A stretch of 64,000 nt of DNA from Stomatobaculum sp. F0698. GTDB lineage: Bacteria > Bacillota > Clostridia > Lachnospirales > Lachnospiraceae. The number at the start of each line of letters is the position of its first letter. Position 1 is the first letter of the stretch. The translations under genes were made by a program, and so were the position numbers. The notes under the pieces were generated by a model. The model made no database searches, was not told the origin of the DNA, and saw only the letters and a list, made by a program, of their open reading frames with translations. This document shows positions 46,737 to 54,532 of the stretch, piece by piece. The DNA is taken from assembly GCF_030644385.1 (NCBI RefSeq), contig NZ_CP130060.1, positions 1,364,001-1,428,000 of the forward strand, written 5' to 3'.

Positions 46737-47146
46737 CTGTGCCCCGTTGTGTCGAAATATCTGCCGCAGCAGATGAAAAACCTCCGCAATTGGGTACACA
46801 TGCAACACGAATGCAACACGTCCCCACTGCGATAAGCAACACGGCATTCAACCGGGGCGTCACGCCGGTGGCAGGGACACCCGGGGCTCTGCTTCGGCAC
46901 CCTTCATTTCGCTTTTCTCACGCTTTATTCCGGCAGTATTCGCTGATATTATCAGCGTTTTTGTTCATATCTCTTTCCTGCGATGAATGGCTATAACTAT
47001 ATTTTTACTTACGGTTCCGCTGTGTGTCTCCACACCCGCACAGCTTATTTTGCACTTCCGAGAATCTTGCCGTTTTTACGCTCCCGCTAAGCTCGATCCC
47101 TCTTCGCATGCTCCGTATTCCCTATACCGAGCACCCCTATTCCCGA
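46737..47146. other. Intergenic stretch without a convincing gene
   Basis: About 410 bases between the tRNA-Ser terminator and the ispD terminator. The only pattern seen is the octamer GCAACACG three times at 46802, 46813 and 46836. The short open frames here have no start site or family pattern I recognise. It could be the remnant of an integrated element next to the tRNA, but no integrase or second tRNA end is visible. Confidence 0.5.
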
Positions 47147-47187
47147 ACAAAAACACCGGCAGCGAATTCTCTTTCGCTGCCGGTGTT
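47147..47187 (-). terminator. Terminator after ispD
   Basis: Perfect 15-bp stem AACACCGGCAGCGAA (47152-47166) with TTCGCTGCCGGTGTT (47173-47187), followed on the minus strand by TTTTTG. It ends the ACT-to-ispD operon. Confidence 0.92.
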
Positions 47188-47221
47188 CATTTGATGATTG
47201 CACATGTCACACTGTAGCGGC

Positions 47222-47953
47222 TCAGTGCCGCGTCTCACGACTTTTAATCCAAAGCTCCGCCCTTGCCATATCTTCCGGCGTGGTGAGCTTCTGATTTTGT
47301 TCTTCACCTACCACGAGCTTCACGGGACAGCTGCCGAACAGTTCCATGACCTGCGCGTCATCGGTCGCGAGCCGGGCGCACGCATCCTTTGCCGCACGCG
47401 CCCGGGCATAGGCCTCGTAGGCCGCACAGATCTCCGCATAGAAGAAAACCTGCGGGGTCTGCGCCGCAAAGAGCAGGGCGCGCGGCGGTGTGTCCGCGAC
47501 AAAGCCCTCCGGATTCCCGAGCTTAATCGTGTCCTTTACCGGCAGCACCGGAATGGCCGCGCCGTAGCGCTCTCCCGCCTCCCGCATGCGCGTAAGAAGT
47601 TCCCGCGATACAAAGGGGCGCGCGGCGTCGTGGATGAAAACCAGCTCCGTACCGCGCGGTCGAAGGGCAGTGAGTCCCGCAAAGACCGAGTCACAGCGCT
47701 CCGTGCCGCCCTCCACGGCAGCGACCAATTTGCAAAAGCCGTACTCCTCCCGATATGTCCGGTAGAGGGCTTCCGCCTCTCCCCGCGGTGTGACCAAAAC
47801 AATCTCTTCGATCTCGCTCTCCGAGAGCGCCTTCAGCGCATGCCAGAGCACGGTATGCCCTGCGAGCAGCAAAAACTGCTTCGGAATTTTGCTCTGCATG
47901 CGCGCGCCGTGCCCGCCCGCAAGCAGGACAGCCGCCATCTTTTTTCTCTCCAT
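47222..47953 (-). CDS. ispD: 2-C-methyl-D-erythritol 4-phosphate cytidylyltransferase
   Basis: Third step of the MEP isoprenoid pathway: makes CDP-methylerythritol from MEP and CTP. The 243-residue protein has the nucleotide-binding loop AAVLLAGGHGARMQSKIPKQ near 7-26, the FIHDAARPFVSRELL block near 102-116 and VPVKDTIK-like IPVLPVKDTIKLG near 133-145. It has TPQVFFYAEI near 167-176 and the C-terminal TDDAQVMELFG and TTPEDMA motifs. The gap to tsaD is 1 base. It is the last gene of the operon. Confidence 0.94.
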   Translation of the reverse strand: MERKKMAAVLLAGGHGARMQSKIPKQFLLLAGHTVLWHALKALSESEIEEIVLVTPRGEAEALYRTYREEYGFCKLVAAVEGGTERCDSVFAGLTALRPRGTELVFIHDAARPFVSRELLTRMREAGERYGAAIPVLPVKDTIKLGNPEGFVADTPPRALLFAAQTPQVFFYAEICAAYEAYARARAAKDACARLATDDAQVMELFGSCPVKLVVGEEQNQKLTTPEDMARAELWIKSRETRH

Positions 47954-47954
47954 C

Positions 47955-48965
47955 TCAGCGCTCCCCGAGTTTCAGATTCGGAACGGCATTCAAATCCCAG
48001 CCGCTTCTTCTGCCCGCCTGATACTCATAGTAGGCCGCGGAACCTATCATGGCCGCATTGTCCGTGCAAAGCCCGAGCTCCGGATACGTGAGGGTATAGC
48101 CGGCCGCCTCACAGGCAAGCCGCATGGCCTCGCGGAGCGCGGAGTTCGCAGCGACGCCGCCCGCCATGGCAATGGTCTTGCAGCCATAATCCCGCGCGGC
48201 CTCCATGGTATGGGAGACCAGAACCTCCACGGCCGCTTTTTGAAAGGAGGCCACGAGATCGGCGACCGGAATCTCCTCCCCCGTCATCTTCGCGTGATTC
48301 TGATAGTTCAACACCGCACTCTTTAAGCCGCTGAAGCTGAAATCATAGGGCGAACCCGCGACCTTGGCGCGCGGAAAGGCGATGGCATCGGGATTTCCCT
48401 CCCGCGCCTTTTTATCGATCTTCGGCCCTCCCGGGTAACCGAGCCCCACCGATCTCGCCACCTTGTCGAAGGCCTCGCCCGCCGCATCGTCCCGGGTTTG
48501 CCCGAGGATGCGGAACTTTCCGTAGTCTTCGACCATCACGAGATTTGTGTGTCCGCCGGACACAATGAGACAGAGGAAGGGCGGCTTTAAATCCGGATTC
48601 GCAATAAAATTCGCCGAGACATGCCCCTCGATGTGGTTTATACCGATTAAGGGCTTGCCCGCCGCCCAAGCCATGGCCTTTGCCGCAGAGACGCCGATTA
48701 AGAGCGGTCCCACGAGTCCGGGACCGTAGGTCACCGCGACGGCATCCACCTCCCGAAGCGTCATCTCCGCGTTTTCGAGTGCCTGCTCTACGACCTGGTT
48801 GATTTTTTCGATGTGCGCACGCGATGCGATCTCCGGAACCACACCGCCGTAGAGCGTGTGGGTCTCAATCTGGGAGTAAATCACATTCGACCTCACGGTT
48901 CTGCCGTCCTCTACGACCGCCGCCGCCGTCTCATCGCAAGAACTTTCGATTGCAAGAATTCGCAT
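47955..48965 (-). CDS. tsaD: tRNA N6-adenosine threonylcarbamoyltransferase TsaD
   Basis: Transfers the threonylcarbamoyl group to A37 of ANN-decoding tRNAs, working with TsaB and TsaE, both encoded upstream. The 336-residue ASKHA-fold protein begins [20 protein letters not shown]. The metal site is [11 protein letters not shown] near 108-118. The nucleotide blocks [19 protein letters not shown] near 130-148 and [15 protein letters not shown] are present. The start shares one base with the rnz stop (TAATG). Assignment is secure. Confidence 0.97.
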   Translation of the reverse strand: MRILAIESSCDETAAAVVEDGRTVRSNVIYSQIETHTLYGGVVPEIASRAHIEKINQVVEQALENAEMTLREVDAVAVTYGPGLVGPLLIGVSAAKAMAWAAGKPLIGINHIEGHVSANFIANPDLKPPFLCLIVSGGHTNLVMVEDYGKFRILGQTRDDAAGEAFDKVARSVGLGYPGGPKIDKKAREGNPDAIAFPRAKVAGSPYDFSFSGLKSAVLNYQNHAKMTGEEIPVADLVASFQKAAVEVLVSHTMEAARDYGCKTIAMAGGVAANSALREAMRLACEAAGYTLTYPELGLCTDNAAMIGSAAYYEYQAGRRSGWDLNAVPNLKLGER

Positions 48966-49879
48966 TACGCCTCCTCCGGGAAATCCAGTTCCATGGTCCA
49001 GCCGTCCTTCGCCGCCTTGGCCGCCGGGAAGATTTTTCGGATCCCCTCCATAAATTCTTCCGGGTAGTTGAGCGAGGGGCTGTAGTGCGTGAGCCAGAGC
49101 TCCTTCGGCTTAGCCTCCGCCGCGAGCTTTGCCGCCTCCTGCATGGTCATGTGCTTATGCTCCCGCGCCTTCTGCTGCTTGTCCGGCTCACCGTACATGC
49201 CCTCGCATATCATGAGATCCGCATCCTTTGCGTATTCCGCAATGGCCGGGACCGGACGCGTGTCGGTGCAATAGCTGACCTTGAGTCCGCGCCGCGCTTC
49301 GCCGAGCACCATGTCCGGCGTATAGACCTTGTCCCCGTCCGTGATGGTCTGTCCCTTCTGCAAGGGGTTCCAGAATTTCAGCGGTATGCCCTGCTCCTTG
49401 GCGCGCGCCGCGTCAAAGCGGCCGATGCGGGGTATGCTGATGCAGTAGCCGTAGCAGAGCACATTGTGATTTACGCGGTAGGCCTCGATGACATAGGGGC
49501 CGAGCTTCCGCTCCTCTCTCTGCTCGCTGAGTTCCGAAAAGTAAATCGGAAACGGGAGTTCCGGCGCAATGCTCCGGAGAGCCGTCACCACGCGCTCCAA
49601 GCCCTTCGGACCTATCATGAGCAGCGGCTCGTGGCGCTCTGCGTTTCCCATGGTGAGGAGCAAACCCGGCAGCCCGCTGATGTGATCCGCGTGGTAGTGC
49701 GTAAAGCAAATCACATCGATGGAACGCGGGCTCCAGCCCTTCTCCCGGAGCGCTATCTGCGTGCCCTCCCCGCAGTCAATGAGCAGCGAGGAGCCGTTGC
49801 AGCGCGCCATCATAGACGTGAGCCAGCGATACGGCAGCGGCATCATGCCGCCGGTTCCAAGGAGACAAATATCAAGCAT
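48965..49879 (-). CDS. rnz: Ribonuclease Z-like metallo-beta-lactamase protein
   Basis: Predicted endonuclease that trims the 3' ends of pre-tRNAs. The 304-residue MBL-fold protein has the zinc motif [20 protein letters not shown] near 59-78, an early [13 protein letters not shown] segment, [20 protein letters not shown] near 202-221 with [11 protein letters not shown], and [13 protein letters not shown] and [14 protein letters not shown] near the end. This matches short-form RNase Z (BN) order. None of the tRNA genes here encodes CCA, so an RNase Z would be needed to process them. It lies in the tsa operon. Confidence 0.88.
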   Translation of the reverse strand: MLDICLLGTGGMMPLPYRWLTSMMARCNGSSLLIDCGEGTQIALREKGWSPRSIDVICFTHYHADHISGLPGLLLTMGNAERHEPLLMIGPKGLERVVTALRSIAPELPFPIYFSELSEQREERKLGPYVIEAYRVNHNVLCYGYCISIPRIGRFDAARAKEQGIPLKFWNPLQKGQTITDGDKVYTPDMVLGEARRGLKVSYCTDTRPVPAIAEYAKDADLMICEGMYGEPDKQQKAREHKHMTMQEAAKLAAEAKPKELWLTHYSPSLNYPEEFMEGIRKIFPAAKAAKDGWTMELDFPEEA

Positions 49880-50351
49880 CCGTAACCTCTTCTTTCCAAT
49901 CAGATAAACTTCGATTCCAGTAAATCAGCGCATCCTCTACCGGATTTTCGTAATACATCTTTCTTCTGCCCGCAAGCAGAAAACCATGTTTCTCATACAG
50001 TCGAATCGCAGCTGCGTTTCCGGCTCTCACTTCAAGCGTGGCCGCCTCCGCGCCCCGCGCACACATTTCGGCAAGCCCCGCGCGAAGCAGTGTAAGCCCG
50101 CAGCGCTTTCCCCTCTCCTCCGGAACGACCGCAATGCGCATCAGTTCCGCCTCATCGCCGAGCACACGCACGTTTACATAGCCGAGCAGTGTGTTCTCGG
50201 AGACAAGCACAAAGACGCTGTCATAGGGGGATACAAGAAGTTCCGAGAGCAGCCGAAAAGACCAAGGATCCGGAAAACAACGGCGTTCTGCTTCCGCCAT
50301 TGCCTCCAGATCCGATGCGACCGCGCGTCGCAATTCGGGCTCTGCGCTCAA
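49872..50351 (-). CDS. rimI: Ribosomal-protein-alanine N-acetyltransferase RimI
   Basis: GNAT-fold acetyltransferase; RimI acetylates the N-terminal alanine of ribosomal protein S18. 159 residues. The acetyl-CoA loop is IAVVPEERGKRCGLTLL near 72-88, the later LEVRAGNAAAIRLYEKHGF near 101-119 is the family's signature, and YYENPVEDALIY is near the end. The start codon is TTG at 50351, overlapping the tsaB stop (TTGA). Clustering with tsaB, tsaE and tsaD is the usual bacterial arrangement. Confidence 0.92.
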   Translation of the reverse strand: MSAEPELRRAVASDLEAMAEAERRCFPDPWSFRLLSELLVSPYDSVFVLVSENTLLGYVNVRVLGDEAELMRIAVVPEERGKRCGLTLLRAGLAEMCARGAEAATLEVRAGNAAAIRLYEKHGFLLAGRRKMYYENPVEDALIYWNRSLSDWKEEVTDA

Positions 50352-51133
50352 CGCTCCGCCCTCGCTTTTTTCGGGCTCACGCCTGCCGCGAGTTCCCGCT
50401 CCAAATCATATTGTATCGCTTCCTCGCGCTCGCGCTCTGCCTGACTCTTTCTCAGATACTCCGGGGCAAAGTCTTCCGCGGGAACGGTCTTTCCCGCCGC
50501 CGCGTAAATCTCTCCGAGCGCCGCGACCGAGGCCGCACGCGCACGGCTGTTGTTCGGCGCCGCGACCGCATACGGCACGCTGAGCAAGGCCGCAAGCCGC
50601 GAAACCACCGGAACGCCGTCGCCGAGGAAAATAACCGCCTCGCCGCGCGCATTGAGTTCTTCGATCAAAGCCTCTGCCGCTACGGCGCGCGGCGCCGTTA
50701 CTTCCGCGAGACAGCCGCTTTCCCCGAACGCGGATTGCTCTTTGCGCGTCCAACGGTAAAGGCCGTTGTAGAGCTGATTCCGTCTCGCGTCCATGACCGG
50801 GCAGATCAACGAATCGCTGCCCGCCAGGTTAAAGGCGAGCGCTTCCAGGGTGGAAACCGCAACCAGCGGCTTTCCGAGCGCAAGACCCAGGCCCTTTGCC
50901 GTCGCCGCGCCGATACGAAGCCCCGTAAACGAACCCGGCCCCGCGGAAATCGCAATGGCATCGATTTCGGCGGGGTTCAGTTCCAATATACGCTTTACTT
51001 CATCGAGCATGGGCAGCAGGGTCTGCGAGTGTGTTTTTTTGTCGGTCACGGTATATTCCGCCGTCAAAATTCCGTCACTCACAAGCGCGACCGAAGCGGT
51101 CAGTGCCGCGCTTTCAATTCCGAGTATTTTCAT
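50348..51133 (-). CDS. tsaB: t6A modification protein TsaB
   Basis: Non-catalytic ASKHA-fold partner that stabilises TsaD in t6A synthesis. 261 residues beginning [20 protein letters not shown]. The conserved block [19 protein letters not shown] near 58-76 and the [11 protein letters not shown] block near 93-103 are typical. The C-terminal about 40 residues are charged and repetitive ([19 protein letters not shown]). Both ends overlap neighbours by 4 bases (tsaE and rimI). Confidence 0.94.
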   Translation of the reverse strand: MKILGIESAALTASVALVSDGILTAEYTVTDKKTHSQTLLPMLDEVKRILELNPAEIDAIAISAGPGSFTGLRIGAATAKGLGLALGKPLVAVSTLEALAFNLAGSDSLICPVMDARRNQLYNGLYRWTRKEQSAFGESGCLAEVTAPRAVAAEALIEELNARGEAVIFLGDGVPVVSRLAALLSVPYAVAAPNNSRARAASVAALGEIYAAAGKTVPAEDFAPEYLRKSQAEREREEAIQYDLERELAAGVSPKKARAER

Positions 51134-51582
51134 GCTTCGCCTTCCTTTGCCGGAAAGCCGGAAACGCGGAGTTCTCGCACATCGTCTCCACGTTCCGGCA
51201 CACGGGAAATCTTAACGTGCACGGTGTTTTCCGGGAGGCAGTCCGGCATTCTGGAAGCCCATTCCACCAGACTGACGCCCTCCCCGTAAAAGCAGTCTTC
51301 GTAGCCGATCTCATCCATCTCGCCCTCGTCTTCGAGACGATAGAGGTCGAAATGCCAGAGCGGCAGACGTCCGCCCTCGTAGCTCTGTAAAATGGTAAAG
51401 GTGGGACTGGTCACCGGCTCCGTGATGCCGAGGCCGCGCGCAAATCCGCGCGCAAAGGCCGTCTTGCCGGCGCCTAAATCTCCCTCGAGCGCAATCACGG
51501 TTCCGGGCGGAACCACCGCCGCGAGTTCGGCCGCAAAGCGCTCGGTTTCCTCCTCCGAGCGACTCTCGCGCGTCAAATTCAT
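51130..51582 (-). CDS. tsaE: t6A modification ATPase TsaE
   Basis: P-loop ATPase that drives the TsaBDE cycle. 150 residues with Walker [21 protein letters not shown] near 31-50, [20 protein letters not shown] near 58-77, and [20 protein letters not shown] near 78-97, the switch-like region. [11 protein letters not shown] follows near 108-118. The start overlaps the homoserine dehydrogenase stop by 4 bases (ATGA). Confidence 0.95.
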   Translation of the reverse strand: MNLTRESRSEEETERFAAELAAVVPPGTVIALEGDLGAGKTAFARGFARGLGITEPVTSPTFTILQSYEGGRLPLWHFDLYRLEDEGEMDEIGYEDCFYGEGVSLVEWASRMPDCLPENTVHVKISRVPERGDDVRELRVSGFPAKEGEA

Positions 51583-52796
51583 TCCGCGAGCTCCGCGCGT
51601 ATCATCGCGAGGATATTCGGAACCTTGGCCGCTCTCTCGCGATAGGTAAACTCTGTCATCGGCGCGCTGACAATCGCGACTTCCTCAAGTCCGGGCAGCT
51701 GAATCACGCGCTCTGCCTCAAACTGCTCCTTCGCGGCCGCAAGCGAAGCCGCATCGCCCGAGAGACGCACAAAGTAGCGGTGCTTTTCGCTCTCGTGAGA
51801 AGTGACCGTCTGACGCTCCGCCGTCCAACCGAAGCGCACATTCTCGTTCTTATGCTTGCCCGCCTCCATCATGTCCGCGAGCACCGCACTTGCGGTCGGG
51901 AGCTTACCCGCGCCGCTGCCGTAGAGCATGGTCGTGCCGAGAAGATTCCCCTTAATCACAATGCCGTTGTAGACACCGTGTACCGCATAGAGCGGATTCT
52001 CATCGCTTACAAGCAGCGGGAACACGCTGACCGTGACCTGATCTCCGGCAAACTGCGCCGAACCGACCAGCTTAATCGAAGCTTTGAGCTCGGATGCATA
52101 GCGGAAGTCCGTGCTGTCGATCTTCGAAATGCCCTCGGTGTAGACATCCTCGAAATTCACCTCTTTGCCCGTGACCAGCGAGGAGAGGATGGCAATCTTC
52201 CGGCAGGTGTCATGACCCTCGATATCCGCCTCCGGATTCCGCTCCGCATAGCCGAGGCGCTGCGCATCCGCAAGCACATCGCCGAACTCTGCGCCCTCGC
52301 GGTCCATACGCGTCAAGATGTAATTGGTCGTGCCGTTCAAAATACCGGTAATCTCCGTAATTACCTGGCCCTGATATCCGGTTCCGAGCGTGCGAATCAC
52401 CGGGATGCCGCCGCCGACCGCAGCCTCGAAGAAGAAGTTGACCTTCTTTTCGCGCGCAATCCGCAAAAGCTCCGTGCCGTGCGCCGCGACCAGTGCCTTA
52501 TTGCTCGTCACGACATGCTTGCCCTTTAAGAGTGCCGCCTTGACAAACTCATAGGCCGGCGTCGTGCCGCCCATGGTCTCGACGACCAAGGAAATCTCCT
52601 CATCCTCTTCGATGTCCGAAAACTTATCCGTAATCAGCTTCTCCGCCGGATCTCCCGGAAAACTTCTGAGGTCCAGAATGCGCTTGATTTCAATTCCCTC
52701 TCCGACTTCTCTCTCAATCACCGCCTGATTGACCTTAACCGCCTCGTAGACACCTGCACCGACGGTACCGTAACCCATAATTGCTGCTTTGATCAT
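51579..52796 (-). CDS. hom: Homoserine dehydrogenase
   Basis: NAD(P)-dependent reduction of aspartate semialdehyde to homoserine on the route to threonine and methionine. 405 residues. The Rossmann motif MGYGTVGAGVYEAV is near 8-21. The substrate block NFFFEAAVGGGIPVIRTLG is near 119-137, then GILNGTTNYILTRM near 149-162, whose Lys/Asp neighbourhood is the active site. A C-terminal ACT-like regulatory domain (about 335-405) is present. It lies 4 bases after the ACT-domain regulator gene and overlaps tsaE by 4 bases. Confidence 0.95.
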   Translation of the reverse strand: MIKAAIMGYGTVGAGVYEAVKVNQAVIEREVGEGIEIKRILDLRSFPGDPAEKLITDKFSDIEEDEEISLVVETMGGTTPAYEFVKAALLKGKHVVTSNKALVAAHGTELLRIAREKKVNFFFEAAVGGGIPVIRTLGTGYQGQVITEITGILNGTTNYILTRMDREGAEFGDVLADAQRLGYAERNPEADIEGHDTCRKIAILSSLVTGKEVNFEDVYTEGISKIDSTDFRYASELKASIKLVGSAQFAGDQVTVSVFPLLVSDENPLYAVHGVYNGIVIKGNLLGTTMLYGSGAGKLPTASAVLADMMEAGKHKNENVRFGWTAERQTVTSHESEKHRYFVRLSGDAASLAAAKEQFEAERVIQLPGLEEVAIVSAPMTEFTYRERAAKVPNILAMIRAELAE

Positions 52797-52800
52797 TGTT

Positions 52801-53244
52801 TCACTCCCTCGATAAAATCGTTACTTCGCGGACGCCCCGCAGTCCCTCCATCTCCTCTACCATGCCGGACAGATCCCCGGTCTCCTGCCGCACCTCGAGT
52901 GAGAGCGAGACCGTTGCCATCCCGTTTAAGGGAATCGACTGGTGTATGGTGATGATATTCGCCTGTGAGCGCGCAACCGCCGCGAGCAAGTCCGCGAGCA
53001 ATCCCGGCTCATCCAAAATATCAATGGAGAGCGTGATTCTCTGTCCGCTCACACTGTCGCCGAACGGAAAAATGTCGTCTTTGTACTTATAGAATGAGCT
53101 TCTGCTGATTCCGGTCTGCTCGGTCGCCTCACTGACCGACATACCCCGATTGGCCCGGAGCAGTCTCTTGGTCTCGACGACGCGAAGCAGCACTTCCGGT
53201 ACCGCCTTGCGGCGGACGACAAAGTATCTGCCTTCTTCTTCCAT
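52801..53244 (-). CDS. ACT-domain regulator (PheB-like, UPF0735 type)
   Basis: 147-residue protein joining a small N-terminal helix-turn-helix-like part (about 10-60, MSVSEATEQTGISRSSFYKY near 35-54) to a C-terminal ACT domain (about 68-147, RITLSIDILDEPGLLADLLA near 69-88). ACT domains bind amino acids. Relatives stand next to homoserine dehydrogenase or chorismate genes in many Firmicutes. Here it is the first gene of the hom-tsa-ispD operon, 4 bases before hom, so a role in sensing threonine or a related amino acid is plausible but unproven. Confidence 0.88.
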   Translation of the reverse strand: MEEEGRYFVVRRKAVPEVLLRVVETKRLLRANRGMSVSEATEQTGISRSSFYKYKDDIFPFGDSVSGQRITLSIDILDEPGLLADLLAAVARSQANIITIHQSIPLNGMATVSLSLEVRQETGDLSGMVEEMEGLRGVREVTILSRE

Positions 53245-53283
53245 CTGTACGTCCTCTAAAAACAGTTGTTTCTCACAGGGGGA

Positions 53284-53312
53284 ATTCTATCACGCAGTTT
53301 CCGGAAGCGCAA
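53284..53312 (-). promoter_or_regulatory. Promoter of the ACT-hom-tsa-ispD operon
   Basis: Minus-strand TTGCGC (53307-53312) and TAGAAT (53284-53289), 17-base spacer, about 40 bases before the ACT gene. No T-box or amino-acid riboswitch is visible. Confidence 0.65.
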
Positions 53313-53342
53313 GTTACTCAAGACAAATTGGGAAGGCCGCAC

Positions 53343-53370
53343 AAAAAATCCCGGCGCATCCGCCGGGATT
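53343..53370 (-). terminator. Terminator after prfB
   Basis: Perfect 10-bp stem AATCCCGGCG (53347-53356) with CGCCGGGATT (53361-53370), followed on the minus strand by T-rich sequence. It ends the secA-prfB unit. Confidence 0.92.
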
Positions 53371-53377
53371 CGTTACA

Positions 53378-54517
53378 TTAATCGTCGCTGCCTGCGCCTT
53401 TCATATCCGGCTTGCCGAGACTCACCCAAGTGAGGTAGGCCGTCATAAAATCATCGAGATCGCCGTCGAGTACGGCGTCTACATTGCCGGTCGAAAAGCC
53501 CGTGCGGTGATCCTTGACCATCGTGTAAGGCTGTAACACATAAGAGCGAATCTGGCTGCCCCAGCCGTTGTCCTTCACGATGCCGCGAATCTCGTCCGCC
53601 TTTTCCGCCTGCTGCTGCTGTTCCAACATATAGAGCTTGGCCTCGAGCATCTGCATGGCCTTATCCTTGTTCTGGAACTGGCTGCGCTCGTTCTGGCAAG
53701 TCACAACGATGCCGGTCGGCAGGTGGGTGATGCGGATGGCCGAGGAAGTCTTGTTGATGTGCTGACCGCCTGCGCCGCTCGAACGATAGGTGTCGATGCG
53801 AAGGTCATCCGGGTTGATATCGACATGAATCTCATTCGTGAGCTCCGGCATGATGTCGCAGGAGACAAACGAAGTCTGACGCTTGCCCGCGGCATTGAAG
53901 GGCGAGATGCGCACCAGGCGGTGCACGCCATGTTCGCTTCGCAGTCTGCCGTAGGCATTTTCACCGTTGATCTGAATGGTCACGGACTTGATACCGGCCA
54001 CATCTCCGTCGAGGTAATCGAGCACCTCAATCGAGTATCCGTGGCTCTCTGCCCAGCGTGTGAACATGCGGTAGAGCATGGAGCACCAGTCCGAAGACTC
54101 CGTGCCGCCCGCACCCGCATTCAGGCGCAGGATGGCATTGTTCGCGTCGTACTCTCCGGTGAGCAGGGTCTCGGCCTTGAGGGCTTCCAGATCATGGATA
54201 AAGCCGTCCAGCATCTCCCGTATCTCCGGAATCAGTTCTTCGTCGCCCTCCTCGTTCCCGAGCTCAATCATGTCCGCAATATCTTGAAAGGCGCTCGAAA
54301 GCTTGTGAAAACGCTCCACCGTGTCCTTCAGGCTCTTGTTCTCCCGCACAATCTTGGTCGACTGTTCCGGGTTCTCCCAGAAGTTCGGCTCCTCCATCAT
54401 GCGGTCAAGCTCTGCGATGCGTTTCTCCTTGTTCTCAAGATCCAAGGAACCCTCCACCTCCTGAAGCGGCTTCTGATAGGTGGAGAGGGTGTATTTCATA
54501 TTATCTAATTCGACCAA
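53378..54517 (-). CDS. prfB: Peptide chain release factor 2
   Basis: Recognises UGA and UAA stops and triggers peptide release. 379 residues from a TTG start at 54517, five bases after AGGAGG. The GGQ-loop region reads SSGAGGQHINKTSSAIRITH near 243-262, and a tripeptide anticodon-like SPF is in VRISPFNAAGKRQTSF near 200-215. In many bacteria prfB needs a +1 frameshift at codon about 25 (CTT TGA C). Here the corresponding codons read TCC TTG GAT with no TGA, so it is made in one frame and that self-regulation is absent. It follows secA by 15 bases. Confidence 0.96.
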   Translation of the reverse strand: MVELDNMKYTLSTYQKPLQEVEGSLDLENKEKRIAELDRMMEEPNFWENPEQSTKIVRENKSLKDTVERFHKLSSAFQDIADMIELGNEEGDEELIPEIREMLDGFIHDLEALKAETLLTGEYDANNAILRLNAGAGGTESSDWCSMLYRMFTRWAESHGYSIEVLDYLDGDVAGIKSVTIQINGENAYGRLRSEHGVHRLVRISPFNAAGKRQTSFVSCDIMPELTNEIHVDINPDDLRIDTYRSSGAGGQHINKTSSAIRITHLPTGIVVTCQNERSQFQNKDKAMQMLEAKLYMLEQQQQAEKADEIRGIVKDNGWGSQIRSYVLQPYTMVKDHRTGFSTGNVDAVLDGDLDDFMTAYLTWVSLGKPDMKGAGSDD

Positions 54518-54532
54518 AGCTGCCTCCTGTTA

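Noticed and set aside
46617..46847. 76-codon minus-strand frame over tRNA-Ser
   Set aside because: It reads through the tRNA gene and terminator on the wrong strand; typical spurious call.
54440..54470. Programmed frameshift in prfB
   Set aside because: The frame is continuous; there is no in-frame TGA at the usual place.
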